Below, in pieces: positions 1 through 12,363 of a stretch of 64,000 nt of DNA; position 1 is the first letter of the stretch; every line of letters begins with the position of its first letter. Under the pieces are notes generated by a model. It was not told the DNA's origin, made no database searches, and saw only the letters and a program-made list of their open reading frames with translations. The position numbers and the translations under genes were made by a program. The stretch is taken from the NCBI GenBank assembly GCA_029465975.1, contig CM055745.1, positions 13,470,812 to 13,534,811 of the forward strand, written 5' to 3'. The stretch is from Dallia pectoralis (Eukaryota > Chordata > Actinopteri > Esociformes > Umbridae).

Positions 1-393
1 TTACTACGAACCTATTGTCCAACACCAGGTAGTTGGAAAACACACAATGTCAGTATTACCATGTGAGGGCGCCACAGAGCCTTACAGCATATATCCAGAC
101 CAATTCTGGTGTGTAGATGGATGAACAGAACAATGCATGGAATGAATAAATAGAAATCCAATTCCACCTCACCGTCACATACAATGGATGAACTTTAAAC
201 AGGTATAAATTATTAGAAAATCATTAGGGAGCAGGTTCCACACTTTCATTAAGGCCTTCCATGTATCTCTCATCTGAATCAATGTCAGAGTAAACGAGTC
301 AGCAGTCAGAAAAAGACTGAACTAAGTTGGCCTACATGAGAGGTCCGGATAAAGAAAGCCTCTGCTTTTAAAATAGAATCTCAAGGCACCTGG

Positions 394-430
394 GTAGCAA
401 GCAAACAAACAAAGTTTATTTATATACATT
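394..430 (-). repeat. Rex1-type LINE 3' tail fragment
   Basis: The stretch reads as the reverse complement of the LINE 3' end seen complete at about 34150-34196: tandem CTTG units followed inward by a TATATAAATAAACTT-like segment. Only the tail is recognisable. A second antisense copy lies at 37369-37415. Confidence 0.5.
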
Positions 431-654
431 AAGTATTCCAGTCAGTACAGGACAAATGTATTCTGCTGCCAAGTGACCTTTTTAACAGACTGTTTCACAG
501 TCAGTCACTCACACAATGTTTTGTTTAAATATCGCTAACATATTTTCTCTTTCTCTTCCTTTCAGTCTGTCAATATTTTCTCCTTAGGCCTGGCTGCAGT
601 ATGCCTGCCCCGGGAATGCTGGGAAAGTTCCTCTCTGTACTCGCATGTCCAGGG

Positions 655-1410
655 ACTCCAGGCCCCACTTTTCCACCGTCTTTTAAAACAATGTTTACAA
701 AGTCCTTAAAATTCCTAGAGCAGCCAAAGACTTCAGATAACCCCTGAGTCAGCCTGTTTTTTGCTAAACCTTATAGTATTTTCACTACCCCTGACCTGGT
801 GCGGGTTTTCATAAAGTTCCCTTTTCTTTTGGTTCGAGTTACTTCTGAGGTACCGTCTCTGGTTTTTCTGTCTCCCTTTTTAATGCCCTTTGGAGCAGTG
901 GACAAATAGGATGGCCTGAATAGTAGAGCGTCACCCTGTGCTGTGATTTTAGATGATTTTGTTTCCCCGCTATTTTATTTTCATTGTTCCTGCATTCTGC
1001 CAGTCCAAAAACTAATTTCTATTGATGTGGGCTACCTAACTTATTAGTTTTTACATAATTTATTAGTATACAAATGTTACTTCATGATTTGATGCAAACA
1101 TGTACTTTCTTCTTATAAGTTCAGTATATTTTGTATTATTGTTTTTTAATGCATTTCAACAGTTATTAGATATTTTTTTTGTTGCCAAAGCAAAGTGTTA
1201 AAGCAGCAAATATCAGAGTAATGTAGCACACCTTTTCTTTTAACTTTCTTTTAGGGAAGCAGAATATGAGCATTTGCAAAAATGTTTTCATCTTACAATC
1301 CTTTGCAATTTGTAGCTGTGCATTTTTGCACAAATGCACAGGTAATCCAACATCTGTAGTTTTGGAACCTGAATTGATAATTATCATTCCACTATTAATG
1401 TGTCTGTAAC
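655..1410 (+). repeat. dispersed repeat, copy 1 of 2
   Basis: About 0.75 kb repeats with high identity at 37662-38710 in the same orientation. The second copy carries about 130 bp (38048-38190) absent here after the shared segment ending in GATGTGGGCTACCT, and a further insert near 38460-38680. No coding signal is convincing. The family is not recognised. The bases before it (1-654) hold nothing else I can name. Confidence 0.75.
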
Positions 1411-2855
1411 TGTCTAGTCGAAGTTGTGAAAAGTGTGTTCATAATGAAAAAATATTAATGTGTAAGGAAATGTCATTATTGAAATGAGGTTGTCATGGAC
1501 GTGAATTGTAAAATGTTTGGTTGGAAGAATCTTTTGTATGTAGAATAACTGTCACGTGACTAAAGTTACTTTAAGATTTGGGCATTGTGGGCAGTCTGAT
1601 TTGATAAGGGAGAATACGCATGTTAAAGTCTGAGTTCGATTTTCTGCATGTGGTCTGGGAAGGGACACACGGTGGGTTTCTCTGTAATTAGTTTAATAGT
1701 GTTGATGTTTTATGTATGTAATAGTATGTTGATGATCAAGACCATGTTCCCGTTGTATGATCATTATTTGTTTTCTGTTGACATCGAACAATGTAACATG
1801 TGGCGTGTTTAATTACGTGACTGATATATTGCAACTGTCATTTAAGCATTAAGTATTTGTTTCAGTTTTCACGGTGTTTGATGAAGAAGAATAAATCATC
1901 GAAGGACATCAGTATGTGTGGACAATCTTTTGTCAGACCGGTGCAGTTACAGTGTCAGCGGCCGAGGCTCAATAAATGTTGCCAACAACGCCATCTAGGA
2001 AAAATAGTAGAGCCCTAGGAACTCTGAATAAATAATACACTAAAGCAAGGTTCTTGTCAATTTGGGTGAGAGCATTGAAACAGGAAGCCAAGAGGAGACT
2101 GAGGCGAATGTATAAATTAACAATTTATTTATCCTAACAAAGTTAAAATACATATGTAAAAGCTAAATGTGCATTGTCTTCAACGCTGTAGCGCTGGGTC
2201 CTTCAGAGTCCGCCCCGCCAGAATCTCCATCTGCGCCTGGGCACAAAAAAACAGGGAACCATTACCAATTCCCGGCACCAATAATCGTACACCGAAACCG
2301 ACACGAAGTGTGGCTGGACACAACCCCAGCAGCAAGCACCGTAGCACAGAGTACACTTCCTTCAACACACGTCAACTGGGCCGTACTCACGATTAGCCCG
2401 GGGCCCAGTGTGTGAAGAAGTTGATTACAATTAAAAACATTTTTTTTTACTGATTTTATAGGTAGTCCCTATTATAACAACTTTGTAATCTTGTTTGTTT
2501 TCCCTATTGTAAAGACCTTGTAATCTTGTTTGTTTGCTGACGTGTGGTACATGGTTTCTGTAATAACAGAAGAGATTAGCTAAGCAAACTGTGACTAAAA
2601 GATTATTGCGCTTTGCAATTCTTTAGAATTGTGAAATTCCCTAGAATAGCAAATATATAAGTTACTTCATTAATGACAGACAAATAATGAAATCATAGTT
2701 GATGTGTATGTAACAACGTGAAATTACATTGCTTTCAAACTGTGAATTTTATGGCCAGCGGTATGATAATGCTTCCATTTATTAATTATGTATACACACC
2801 CAGGCTAAATTATAAGGTTTAATATATTTTGTTTTTTTAAAAAGTCCTAGACTCT
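1411..2855. other. unassigned non-coding stretch
   Basis: AT-rich DNA with no recognisable gene or complete repeat. A GC-richer block at about 2165-2415 gives short overlapping open frames on both strands, but none resembles a protein I know. It could be the edge of an old LTR or similar element. Confidence 0.4.
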
Positions 2856-2859
2856 AATT

Positions 2860-3351
2860 AATATGGTATATAGTTGTCTAGCTTCACATGTTTGGGATGC
2901 TCTGGATTGGCTCCAGGTCTTGCCAATATCCAGCAACTCACAGCCATTGAACAGTCCAACATTACACAATCAACAACCTGATCAACTCTATTTGAAGGAG
3001 ATGTGTTGCACTGTGTGAGGCAAATAGTGGTCACACACCAGATACACACACACACAATACAGTAAAACTGCACATCTTAAAGTGGCCTTTTATTGCGGCC
3101 AGCCTAAAGCACAAGTGTGCAATAATCATGCCGTCTAATCAGCATCTTGATGTGCTACACTGGTGAGGTGGATGGACTATCTCGGCAAAGAAGAAGTTCT
3201 CACTAACACAAATGTAAACAGATTTGTGAACAATATTTGAGAGACATATGCCTTTTGTGTACATGGAAATAGTCTTAGATCTTTGAGTTTAGCTCATGAA
3301 AAATGGGGGCAAAAACAAAAGTGTTGCGTTCATAATTTTGTTCAGTGTATA
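2860..3351 (+). mobile_element. Tc1-like transposon, 5'-truncated 3' part
   Basis: Bases 2875-3060 match the last part of a fish Tc1 transposase gene read on the plus strand (words such as VWDALDW and INNLINS can be followed through frame breaks). They continue into the characteristic non-coding 3' region and end at 3323-3351 in the terminal repeat GTTGCGTTCATAATTTTG plus TTCAGTGTAT, a typical teleost Tc1 end. The 5' end and most of the transposase are missing, so the copy is dead. Confidence 0.75.
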
Positions 3352-3401
3352 TCTTGCAATTTCCATGCATGTTTTCTTTTAGTGTCTTGCGAAGGCACTG
3401 T
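3323..3401 (+). repeat. direct duplication containing a Tc1 end, copy 1
   Basis: This segment, the Tc1 terminal repeat plus about 45 bp of flank, recurs at 3720-3798 with few changes. Because the flank is shared, this is a segmental duplication and not two Tc1 insertions. Confidence 0.8.
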
Positions 3402-3719
3402 GTATTGCTGATAATGCTGAATAAAACGTAATAATACTGAATTAAACTGAATAATACTGACTAATACTGAATGTGGTGCGTATATCTATGTCTTTATCTA
3501 GGTAAGCCCACAGAGAAACAAATAACAAATGTCATGGTCTTTCAGATTAAGCAACAAGTTGGTAACCAATTAAAATCAACAACAGATGTTACGGATATCA
3601 TTCAGGTACAACTGAGGCCAAACTTGAAAATAGCAAGAACATAATGCATACAAGGTTTAGTTGTTCTGTTCTGTTTATATTGGCATATCGTCTTCCAGTT
3701 CTATATGTTTTTTTTTTAT

Positions 3720-3798
3720 GTTGCGTTCATAATCTTGTTCAGTGTATATCTTGCAATTTCCATGCATGTTTTCTTTCAGTGTTTTGCTAAGGCACTGT
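3720..3798 (+). repeat. direct duplication containing a Tc1 end, copy 2
   Basis: Second copy of 3323-3401. Its last bases GGCAC are the target used by the LTR that begins at 3796; copy 1 shows the same site without the LTR. Confidence 0.8.
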
Positions 3799-4134
3799 CA
3801 CGAGTGGTGAGTTTTGTTTCCTCTTCCTTGTTTACGTTTCTTTCACAGGTGTTTGTTTTCAGTGGGGCTATGAAGGGTTGTTTGGTAGTATTCACAATTG
3901 CTTAGCATTGTTTCATGTCACTTGGTTATAGAGGTGAGTGTTGGTGTACCTGTTGTTCTTGTGTGTTTTTGTATAAGTCGCTATATGCGCATCTTTGATT
4001 TAAGTTCAACAGTTTAGTGTGTTTTCCCCGTACTCGGTTTGTTTTACTTTGAATTGTCTTCAATAAGACCTGAGAAACTAATCATACGTCTCTGCAGATG
4101 GCTTTCACCACACTACGCCGTTCCATTCATGACA
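3796..4134 (+). mobile_element. solo LTR of the family at 23719-26824
   Basis: Begins TGTCACGAGTGG and ends CCATTCATGACA, flanked by the perfect 5 bp target duplication GGCAC (3791-3795 and 4135-4139). It aligns with the LTRs at 23719-24129 and 26413-26824 read in sense orientation, but is diverged and shorter (339 bp). It retains the TTGCTTAGCATTG block (about 3898-3910) that acts as the predicted transcript start in the full element. The 20 bp just after it repeats the LTR end plus the target site. Confidence 0.85.
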
Positions 4135-4526
4135 GGCACTGTTCCATTCATGACAGGCACTTACTGGGAAGCAAGGGATGAGAAAGGAAGCATGTGAAAA
4201 AATATTGGTCTTTCATGGTCTATCCGTGTTGCAATGGCATCAATTAGAGAAAAAAATGCAAGGAAACCTGTCAAGGTTGTGGAAAAGTGTGACAATGAAG
4301 TGAATATGTCTAGTCTGCTAGGCTATTCGTGTGCCGCAATGCATTCTGGGTCACGAGAGCAATCATGCTAATGAAGCTAACCTTTGCCAACAAGTGACTT
4401 AAATGTAAAAGACTGGAACGCTTCACGAACTATAGCAATCATGCTAATAATGCTAACCTTTCTATTTGTCAAAATGACTGGTTGGCTGGAACCCTTCACG
4501 AACAAAAGCTAGCATGCTCAGTAATT

Positions 4527-4685
4527 CTTCACAAATCAAAGTGAAAACTTTGTAAGGTACTATAGTGGTGCCATCTTGAATCCTAATAGGTCTGGAAGAC
4601 CATCAGTCAAATTTTTATTTTTTTATGGAATAATAAATATTAATGGATTAATATAAATTAAGGTAATGTGTACATTTACTTAAAC
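4527..4685 (+). repeat. dispersed repeat shared with 6247-6390
   Basis: The stretch around GGTGCCATCTTGAATCCTAA recurs at 6247-6390 in the same orientation. Both end in TGTACATTTACTTAAA. The two copies lie either side of the hAT element. Family unknown. Confidence 0.65.
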
Positions 4686-4753
4686 TGTACAGTTATATCC
4701 ATCATCATGGCGCACATATGGGTCAGAGAGGCTTGTATTAGTACAATGTGTAC

Positions 4754-5859
4754 CAGTGGCGGGCCGTGCATTTCACACCTAGGCCTTCAGTGGTGTCCCA
4801 CCCGAATTAATCCACCTCTTAATACCAACATTATGACGCCACGACTATAAAGCATCATTATTATAGAGAAACACAGTACAACAGGCTGTTGCATCACAGA
4901 CAGGTATCTCATGCAGCCATTACCTTTTCGTTGTGGAGCTCCGTTTCCCTGCGCATATGTTCATTGAGCTGTAGATCCACTCGAGTTTCCACAAAAGTTT
5001 TCAAAAGCACCGTTGCTTGTAAATGTCCGGCCGTGCTTTGGTGTCTCGGTGCTGCTTTGGTTAGACAACTCAAGTTTGCAAACCCAGTGTGGCTCCAAAC
5101 ACCAAATCGATTTACTGTAAATAACATGCATTCCCAGCAATACAATTTTCAGTGTTCCTCGGCTCGGAGGCTGTGAGCCAAGGGTAAACCCTTTCCCCGG
5201 CTGGGACAGGCTAGCTAACTTCGGGATTGTCCGACCTTTCCTTATGATGTCCCGCTTTTCTTGAAGTCCGTTTTGAAAATGGCTTTGCGAGTTAATGTCT
5301 TCTCCTCTGTCAGCCATTGTGGTTTGTAAAATCAAAAAAACTGTATTTATCGCTACATTAATATGTTTTGTATTGTACAGATGCCGTTTGCGGTTTGCTC
5401 TGACTAGTAGTAATAGTACGGGTTCTGACCATCCAATCAAAGGGCGTGAAAAGGCTGATGTTATTCTAAGCCTGCTAGATGGCCCCAGTGTCACCATCTC
5501 GAAATCTGATTGGTTGAATTAATCTGATTGAGTATGTGATTGGTTAAAGAGCACCGTTACATTGCCATTCATTTTGAAGCTACAGGTGCCTGCACGATTG
5601 ATTCTGAAGGCCTTAAGGCAGATTTATTTGACGTGGCAACACATGATGGCGAGAAATATGATTGGATAAAAGCTCTAAAATAAAAAATACACTACTGGAA
5701 GCAGCGCGACTGAGAAAAAAAGCTATGAAATTGAGAATAGACTATTGGGAATAATTTAATACACATTCACGGGAAAAATATATTACAATGCAAGCCAGTG
5801 GTTCTGATAGTGTTTAGGCCAGCAGAGAAGGCCTTGCTGGCCCTGACAGTCCACCACTG
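4754..5859 (-). mobile_element. hAT transposon with 8 bp target duplication
   Basis: The left end reads CAGTGGCGGGCCGTGCATTT and the right end finishes CTGACAGTCCACCACTG, its imperfect inverted complement. The flanking 8-mers are ATGTGTAC (4746-4753) and GTGTGTAC (5860-5867), matching at 7 of 8 positions, as expected for an ageing hAT insertion. At 1106 bp it is far too short for an autonomous hAT and contains only the N-terminal part of a transposase. Confidence 0.85.
4889..5330 (-). pseudogene. ZMYM1-like hAT transposase, N-terminal fragment
   Basis: Read on the minus strand, the frame starts near 5318 (MADRGEDIN) and runs through a lysine-rich linker. After a frameshift near 5150 it continues as YCWECMLF, VWSHTGFANLSCL, and an ATVLLKTF...RVDLQLNE segment. 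This order matches the TTF-type zinc-finger region of ZMYM1-like proteins, which derive from hAT transposases; the CWEC motif is part of that finger. The RNase H-like catalytic core and dimerisation domain are absent. It lies inside the hAT element at 4754-5859, in agreement with its origin. One frameshift and the truncation make it non-functional. Confidence 0.7.
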
Positions 5860-5867
5860 GTGTGTAC

Positions 5868-6825
5868 TAATATGGACAGAAGCCCAGCCAGCACAAAGTA
5901 AAGGTAATTTCTAAATTCAGACGGTGTACCTCTGCTACAGGGCACCCTTGATCATGGCTAAGCAAGCCATTTAAACCATCAGTCTTTCCACTCATGGTTG
6001 CAAACAAAATACACAAAAACAAACTGCCCAGAATTACACAGGTGTCTAAAAAATATGAACGTAACAAAATAGACCAAAAAATGCCCTGGTGAACAGAAGA
6101 AATGTCTGGTTAAACAGCATTTCACCTAAATAAATAACTTTTCCCGCCACAATGCATGCTGGGAGAGCAGAGTTTGACAGTTGTATGGAATGACACCGCA
6201 TGGGGTCCAATTCACTCAAGTTTATCAAGCTTTTACTCTGTCAATTCTTCACATATCAAAGTGAAACCTTTTTAAGGTACTACAGAGTGATGCCATCTTG
6301 AATCCTGTTAGGTCTGAAAGACCATCAGTCAACATTACAATTATTTAATAGACTAATATATATTAAGTCAATATGTACATTTACTTAAAGACGCCCCCTT
6401 CAGCCATTTTGTTTTATATTAGTTTTTCTTAGATATACAATTGAAAGACAGTAATTTTACACATGTCAGGCCCAAAAGCAAGTGAATTGGACCAGCGGTT
6501 GGGGAGAAATTGTGTTGTGTACATTTTCCCAAATCTGGACTCTACAAGATATTCCATTATGGCAAATCTTATGTGTCCCAGAGGCTTTTTTGTTCATCAT
6601 GGAAAGTAAGGCATGTATGCCAAAGGGCATCCATTTTTTTACATATGGAGCAGCGGGGCTGATCCCGAACACACAGAAATTAAGGCAATATGAAAATGTA
6701 CATAGGCACGCCCCTTTCTTGCAACGAATGTCTTATTCCTGAAGACCCTATAGACAGACAGTCATCCCAAACATGATTGTAAAGCGGCTAGTCAATTGGA
6801 GTGGCGGCTGATTTATAGTTAATAA
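5868..6825. other. unassigned stretch with one dispersed repeat
   Basis: Contains the second copy of the 4527-4685 repeat at 6247-6390. The rest, including 6400-6780, has short open frames that do not resemble known proteins. It may be an unrecognised transposon remnant. Confidence 0.4.
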
Positions 6826-7094
6826 GTAGAGACAAGACACAAGGAGAGGTTAGATTCTCTATGTCCCCGGCACCATAGTATAGCAGCATACATCTTAGAA
6901 TGAGACAGGGGGGTCCAGTGAAGCTGTGGCCCTGAACAGGGTAAACCCCAAAAACAGGGCCCAATAGGCCGGAAAACACCAACCCACTTTGCCGAGCATC
7001 AATCCAGGGACACCAATCGACCACTCGGGCAGGTTTAGTTTTTGCTCACAAAGCTACTCAAGTTGAGGGAACAGAATAGAACTGTAGCGAGCCA
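6826..7094 (-). mobile_element. L2-type LINE 3' untranslated fragment
   Basis: The reverse complement matches the 3' untranslated region of the L2-like LINE at 39530-39800 (shared words include the CACCATAGTATAGCAGC complement and GAGCCAGTGAC). It stops at 7094, where the LINE at 7095-9645 begins. The L2 sequence resumes at 9646 on the same strand, though about 285 bp of the L2 consensus (equivalent to roughly 39250-39537) is missing at the junction. Confidence 0.75.
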
Positions 7095-9645
7095 GTGACA
7101 TCCGCCCCCTGAGGGCATATGGGAGGTACAGCCCGAACGAGTTACGTGGCATCTCTCTCCTCTCCATCCTGTGGGCCCACCACTCACAGGAACAACTGCA
7201 GGGGTCGGGTGCGCTGTCATATGGGTGGCAGTGAAGGTGTGGGGTCTCGACGGATCAGACCCGGGCGTCAGAAGCTTGCTTTGGGGACGTGGAATGTCAC
7301 CTCGCTGTAGGGGAAGGAGCCAGAACTTGTGCGTGAGGTGGAGCGATACCAGTTGGATCTGGTGGGACTTACCTCTACGCACAACCGTGGCTCTGGAACC
7401 TTACTCCTGGATAGGGGTTGGACTCTGTTCTTCTCTGGAGTTGCCCAGGGTGAGAGGCGGCGGGCTGGTGTGGGGATACTCACGAGCCCACGTCTGAGCA
7501 CTGCGGTGTTGGAGTTTACCCCGGTGGATGAGAGGGTGGCCTCCCTACACCTAAGGGTGGTGGGGGGGAAAACTCTGACTGTTGTTTGTGCATATGCACC
7601 AAACAGCAGTTCGGAGTATTCAGCCTTCTTGGAGACCCTGAAGGGAGTCCTATTTAGGGCTCCAGTAGGGGACTCCATCATTCTGCTGGGAGACTTCAAC
7701 GCACATGTGGGCATCGATGGAGACACCTGGAGAGGCGCGATTGGGAGGAACGGCCTCCCTGATCTAAACCCGAGCGGTCGTTTGTTATTGGACTTCTGTG
7801 CTAGTCATGGATTGTCTATAACAAACACCTTGTTCGAACATAAGGAGGCGCATAAGTGTACATGGTACCAGAGCACCCTAGGCTGAAGGTCAATGATCGA
7901 TTTTGTGATCGTATCGGCTGATCTAAGGCCGCATGTTTTGGACACTCGGATGAAGAGAGGGGCAGAGCTGTCAACTGATCACCATCTGGTAGTGAGTTGG
8001 ATCAGAGGGTGGGGAAAGACTTTGGACAGATCAGGTAAGCCCAAACGGGTAGTGCGGGTGAACTGGCAACATAACGTCTGGAGGAGGCCCCTGTCCGAAA
8101 GATCTTCAACTCACACCTCCGGCGGAGCTTTTCAGGCATCCCTGTGGAGGTTGGGGGCATTGAACCTGAGTGGGCAATGTTCAAAGGTTCTATTGCTGAA
8201 GCTGCGGCGGTGAGCTGTGGTCTCAAGGTCCTAGGTGCCTCAAGGGGTGGTAACCCTAGAACACCGTGGTGGACCACGGTGGTCAGGGAAGCTGTCCGAC
8301 TGAAGAAGGAGGCCTTCAGGGATATGCTATCTCTGAGGACTCCGGAGGCAGTTGCAGGGTACCGACAGGCCCGAAGGGCTGCAGCCGCTGCCGTGTTAGA
8401 GGCAAAGCAGCGGGTGTGGGAGAAGTTTGAAGAAGCTATGGAGAAGGACTTTCGGTCGGCACCAAGATGCTTCTGGAAAACCGTTCGGCACCTCAGAAGG
8501 GGAAAACGGGAAACCATCCAAGCTGTGTACAGTAAGGATGGGACACTGTTGACCTCAACTGATGATGTGATCGGGCGCTGGAAAGAGCATTTTGAGGAGC
8601 TCCTGAATCCGACCTACACACCCTCTAGTACAGAGGCAGAGCTGGAGGCTGATGAAGGGTCATCGTCAGTTTCCCTGCGGGAGGTCGCTGAGGTAGTCAA
8701 GCAACTACACTGTGGCAAAGCCCTAGGGACTGATGAGATTCGTCCAGAAATGCTAAAAGCTTTGGGTGGGGAAGGGCTGTCTTGGTTGACACGCCTCTTC
8801 AACATTGCATGGAAGTCTGGGACAGTGCCAGAGGAGTGGCAGACCGGGGTGGTGATTCCCTTCTTCAAAAAGGTGGACCAGAGAGTGTGTGCCAATTACA
8901 GAGGTATCACACTCTTCAGCCTCCCTGGTAAAGTTTACTCCAAAGTGCTGGAAAGGAGGGTTCGGCCAATAGTCGAACCTCAGATTGAAGAGGAACAATG
9001 CGGTTTTCGTCTTGGCCGGGGAACCACGGACCAGCTCTTTACTCTCGCAAGGATCCTGGAGGGGGTCTGGGAGTATGCCCATCCAGTCTACATGTGTTTT
9101 GTGGATCTGGAGAAGGCGTATGACCGGGTACCCCGGGATATTTTGTGGGAGGTGCTGCGGGAGTATAGGGTGAGGGGGTCTCTTCTCAGATGGTCGGTGA
9201 CCTTCAGCACTCACTGGATCGGTTCGCAGCCGAGTGTGAAGCGGCTGGGATGAGGGTTAGCACCTCTAAATCTGAGGCCATGACTCTCAGCAGGAAACCG
9301 GTGGAGTGCCTACTCCGGGTAGGGAATGAGTCCTTACTCCAAGTGAAGGAGTTCAAGTACCTCGGGGTCATGTTCGCGAGTGAGGGAACAATGGAGCGGG
9401 AGATTTGTCGGAGGATCGGAGCAGCGGGGGCGGTGTTGCATTCGCTTCACCGCACCGTTGTGACTAAAAGAGAGCTGAGCCAGAAGGCAAAGCTCTCGAT
9501 CTACCGGTCAATCTTTGTTCCTACTCTCACCTATGTGCATGAAAGCTAGGTCATGACCGAAAGAACGAGATCGCGGGTACAAGCCGCCGAAAAGGGTTTT
9601 CTCAGAAAGGTAGCTGGCCTCTCCCTTAGGGATAGGGTGAGAAGC
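7095..9645 (+). pseudogene. APE-type LINE (RTE-X-like?), long defective copy A
   Basis: Encodes an apurinic-type endonuclease (GTWNVTSL near 7290, catalytic GDFNAHVG near 7690, STDHHLVV near 7970) followed by a reverse transcriptase (GKALGTDEIRPEML, CANYRGITL, EEQCGFRLGRGTTDQL, MCFVDLEKAYDRVPR). It is broken in several ways: a stop near 7307, CGA to TGA at about 7884, a small insertion near 8070, and a deletion of about 245 bp at 9190 that removes the RQGC and FADD catalytic motifs. The 3' end is lost at 9645, in the GTGAGAAGCTCA segment. Copies B (14363) and C (40934) supply the missing parts for comparison. Clade assignment to RTE-X is a guess; endonuclease-RT LINE is certain. Confidence 0.85.
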
Positions 9646-9804
9646 TCACATTATAGGTACAATTAGGAGACCAGTTACGCGTGGGTATGTATGGCTGGAC
9701 TAATTCAGCGAGGTAGGTGGGAGCAAGGCCATGTAAAGCTTTATAGGTTAACAGTAGTAATTTAAAGTGTGCCCTAGCCTTAACAGGCAGCCAATGTAAA
9801 GAGG

Positions 9805-12360
9805 CTAAGACTGGGGTAATATAGTCAAAATATGGTTAGTTTTAGTCACGATTCTAGCAGCTGCATTAAGTACTAGTTGAAGTTTGTTTATTGATTTATC
9901 AGGGTAACCAGAGAATAGAACATTGCAGTAATCTAATCTTGAGGTAACAAAAGCATGGATTAGTTTTTCTGCATTAGTTTTCGATAAATAGTTTCTGATC
10001 TTTGCAATGTTCCGAAGATGGAAAAATGCTGTCCTTGAAATATATTTTATATGATCGTCAAACGAGAGATCCGGGTCAAAGGTAACACCAAGGTTTCTCA
10101 CAGTTTTTTGTGAAATGACTATACATCCATTTAGGTTCAAGGTAAGGTCTGTCAATAAATCTCTCTGTTTCTTAGGTCCTAAAACTAGCATTTCAGTTTT
10201 ATCTGAATTTAGCAGCAGAAAATTCTCTGTCATCCACATTCGTATGTCTGAAACACATGCTTTCATAGTAACTAATTTAGGAGCTTCTCCATGTTTCATA
10301 GCAATATACAGCTGCGTGTCATCGGCAAAGCAGTGAAAATTGACATTATGGTTTCGGATTACATCACCCAAAGGCAACATATAGAGTGAGAACAGAAGTG
10401 GTCCAACAAGGGTCTCCAATCTTTCCAAGAGAAGGGAGTGATCAACAGTGTCAAAGGCAGCACTAAGATCAAGAAGCAATAGGAGAGATGCAGAACCTTT
10501 GTCAGAAGCCAATAAAAGGTTGTTTACCACCTTAACAAGTGCAGTCTCAGTGCTATGATGGGTTCTAAAACCGGACTGGAGTTTTTCATATATATTATTT
10601 GTCTTCAGAAAGTTGTAGTGAGACAGATTTTTCTAAGATTTTTGAAAGGAACGGAAGGTTCGATATTGGTCGGTAGTTCTTTAGGATGTCTGGATCTAGG
10701 TTAATTTATTTTTAACAGAGGCTTAATTTCTGCAATTTTTTGTGAGGTTGGCACTGATCCGGAGGAGAGGGAGCAATTTATTATGTTTAACATTGATGGA
10801 CCAAGCACAGGAAGTAACTCTTTAAGTAGTTTAGTTGGAATTGGATCTAGTTGACAGCTGGTTGATTTTGAACTATTTATTAATTTTGTAAATGTTTCAA
10901 GAGACACAGGTACAAAAGATTCAGGAGTCGCCATTGAAAATAAATCAGGGCAGCTCTGCGAGCTCTCAGGACGACAGAGTTTTTGAGAACTGAGGCAATT
11001 AAGAGTACAATTCGCAATTTCTTTTCTAATGTTGATTCTTTTTTCATCAAAGTAGTTCATGAATTCATCACAACTAGAGTGAAGACCCACTTCATTTGTA
11101 TCGATTAGATTAGATAAGTAGGCTGATCCAGCGTTTATAAGTGCTTTCCGGTACTGCACAGTACTATCAATCCAGGCTAGTCTAAATACTTCTAACTTAG
11201 TGGAGCGCCACTTTCGCTCCAATTTTCTGGAGGCTTGCTTAAGTGTTCTAGTAGTGTCTGTGTACCAGGGAGCAAGTTTCTTACTTCGTATTGGTTTTGT
11301 TTTTAGGGGTGCCACAGCATCTAAAGTCTTACGCAGTATATCGTTAAGATCCTCTATTTGATTATGTACAGATGATGTAACTCTACCATCATTTAGCAGG
11401 CCGAACAAGCCTGGAAGTGCATCAATAAATGTATTAGTAGTCGTAGAGTTTATGCAGCGGGTTTTAAATATCCATACCTCGGGGGAAAAAGTGCCACTTG
11501 TTTTGATGCTAAATGTTATGAGATTATGGTCAGATAAACCAGGATTCCGCGGAAAAATAGTTTGATCAATTACATTTATTCCCTTTGATAACACTAAATC
11601 TAAAGTATGATTGTGACAGTGCGTAGGTCCTGAGACAAGCTGGACAAAACCTACCGAATCGATTATGGCATTAAAAGCCTTTTGAAGAGGGTCATTGGTA
11701 TTTTCCATATCGATGTTAAAATCACCAGAGATTAAAATAGAATCTGCCATGACTACAATGTTGGACAAGAATTCTGGAAACTCACTCAGGAACAATGTGT
11801 ATGGCCCAGGAGGCCTGTAAATAGTAGCTGTCAAAAACGAGGTATTGCCCTGATTTGTTCTCATAAGTAATACTTCAAAAGACAGAAACCCAGTGATTTG
11901 TTTTAATGAAATATTATAGTATGTAGCATAAATATTAGCAACCCCCCACCCCTCCTTTACGGGATGCACGGGGAATCTGATCACTAGTGTAACCAGGAGG
12001 AGAAGCCTCATTTAAAGCGATACATTCATCAGCCTTAAGCCAGGTTTCACACAGGGAAATTAAGTCTAATTTAGGATCCGTAACTAATTTATTTACTGCG
12101 ATTGCTTTTGAGGTAAGTGATCTAATATATAGGAGACCTATTTTTAGATACGAGATGTTAATGTCAGTTTTATTTATGACTGGACTAATTGAGGGCCTTA
12201 ATGAGGTTGCTTTTATTAACACTACCTTTTTTATTTTATTGAGCCTAGTTTTAATGACGGCGTCGATGGTGCAGTGTTTGCTGACTGCTCTGGCTATGCT
12301 ATCGGCAGATCCCACTAGACTAGCAGGCTGGCTAACAGCCTGCTGCCTGACCTGCACCCT
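9805..12360 (-). pseudogene. L2 ORF2: endonuclease and reverse transcriptase, broken
   Basis: The endonuclease begins with LKIGLLYIRSL and LISLCETWL, shifts frame near 11945, then shows ATIYRPPGPY, ISGDFNIDM (catalytic GDFN) and PGLSDHNLITF (catalytic SDH). The RT N-terminal region follows, with LDPIPTKLLKELL. Frame breaks occur near 10700 and 10530. The RT resumes at LLLLDLSAAFDTVDH and FADDTQLYI, but between them the frame jumps from LLERLET to LVGPLLFSLYM. This removes about 60 residues including the usual GVPQGSxLGP motif. The C-terminal KLQLVLNAAARIVT is present. The element cannot move itself. Confidence 0.85.
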
Positions 12361-12363
12361 ATC

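Noticed and set aside
2167..2415. 82-codon frame as a small gene
   Set aside because: No homology recognised, a competing frame on the same strand, and GC composition of a repeat edge.
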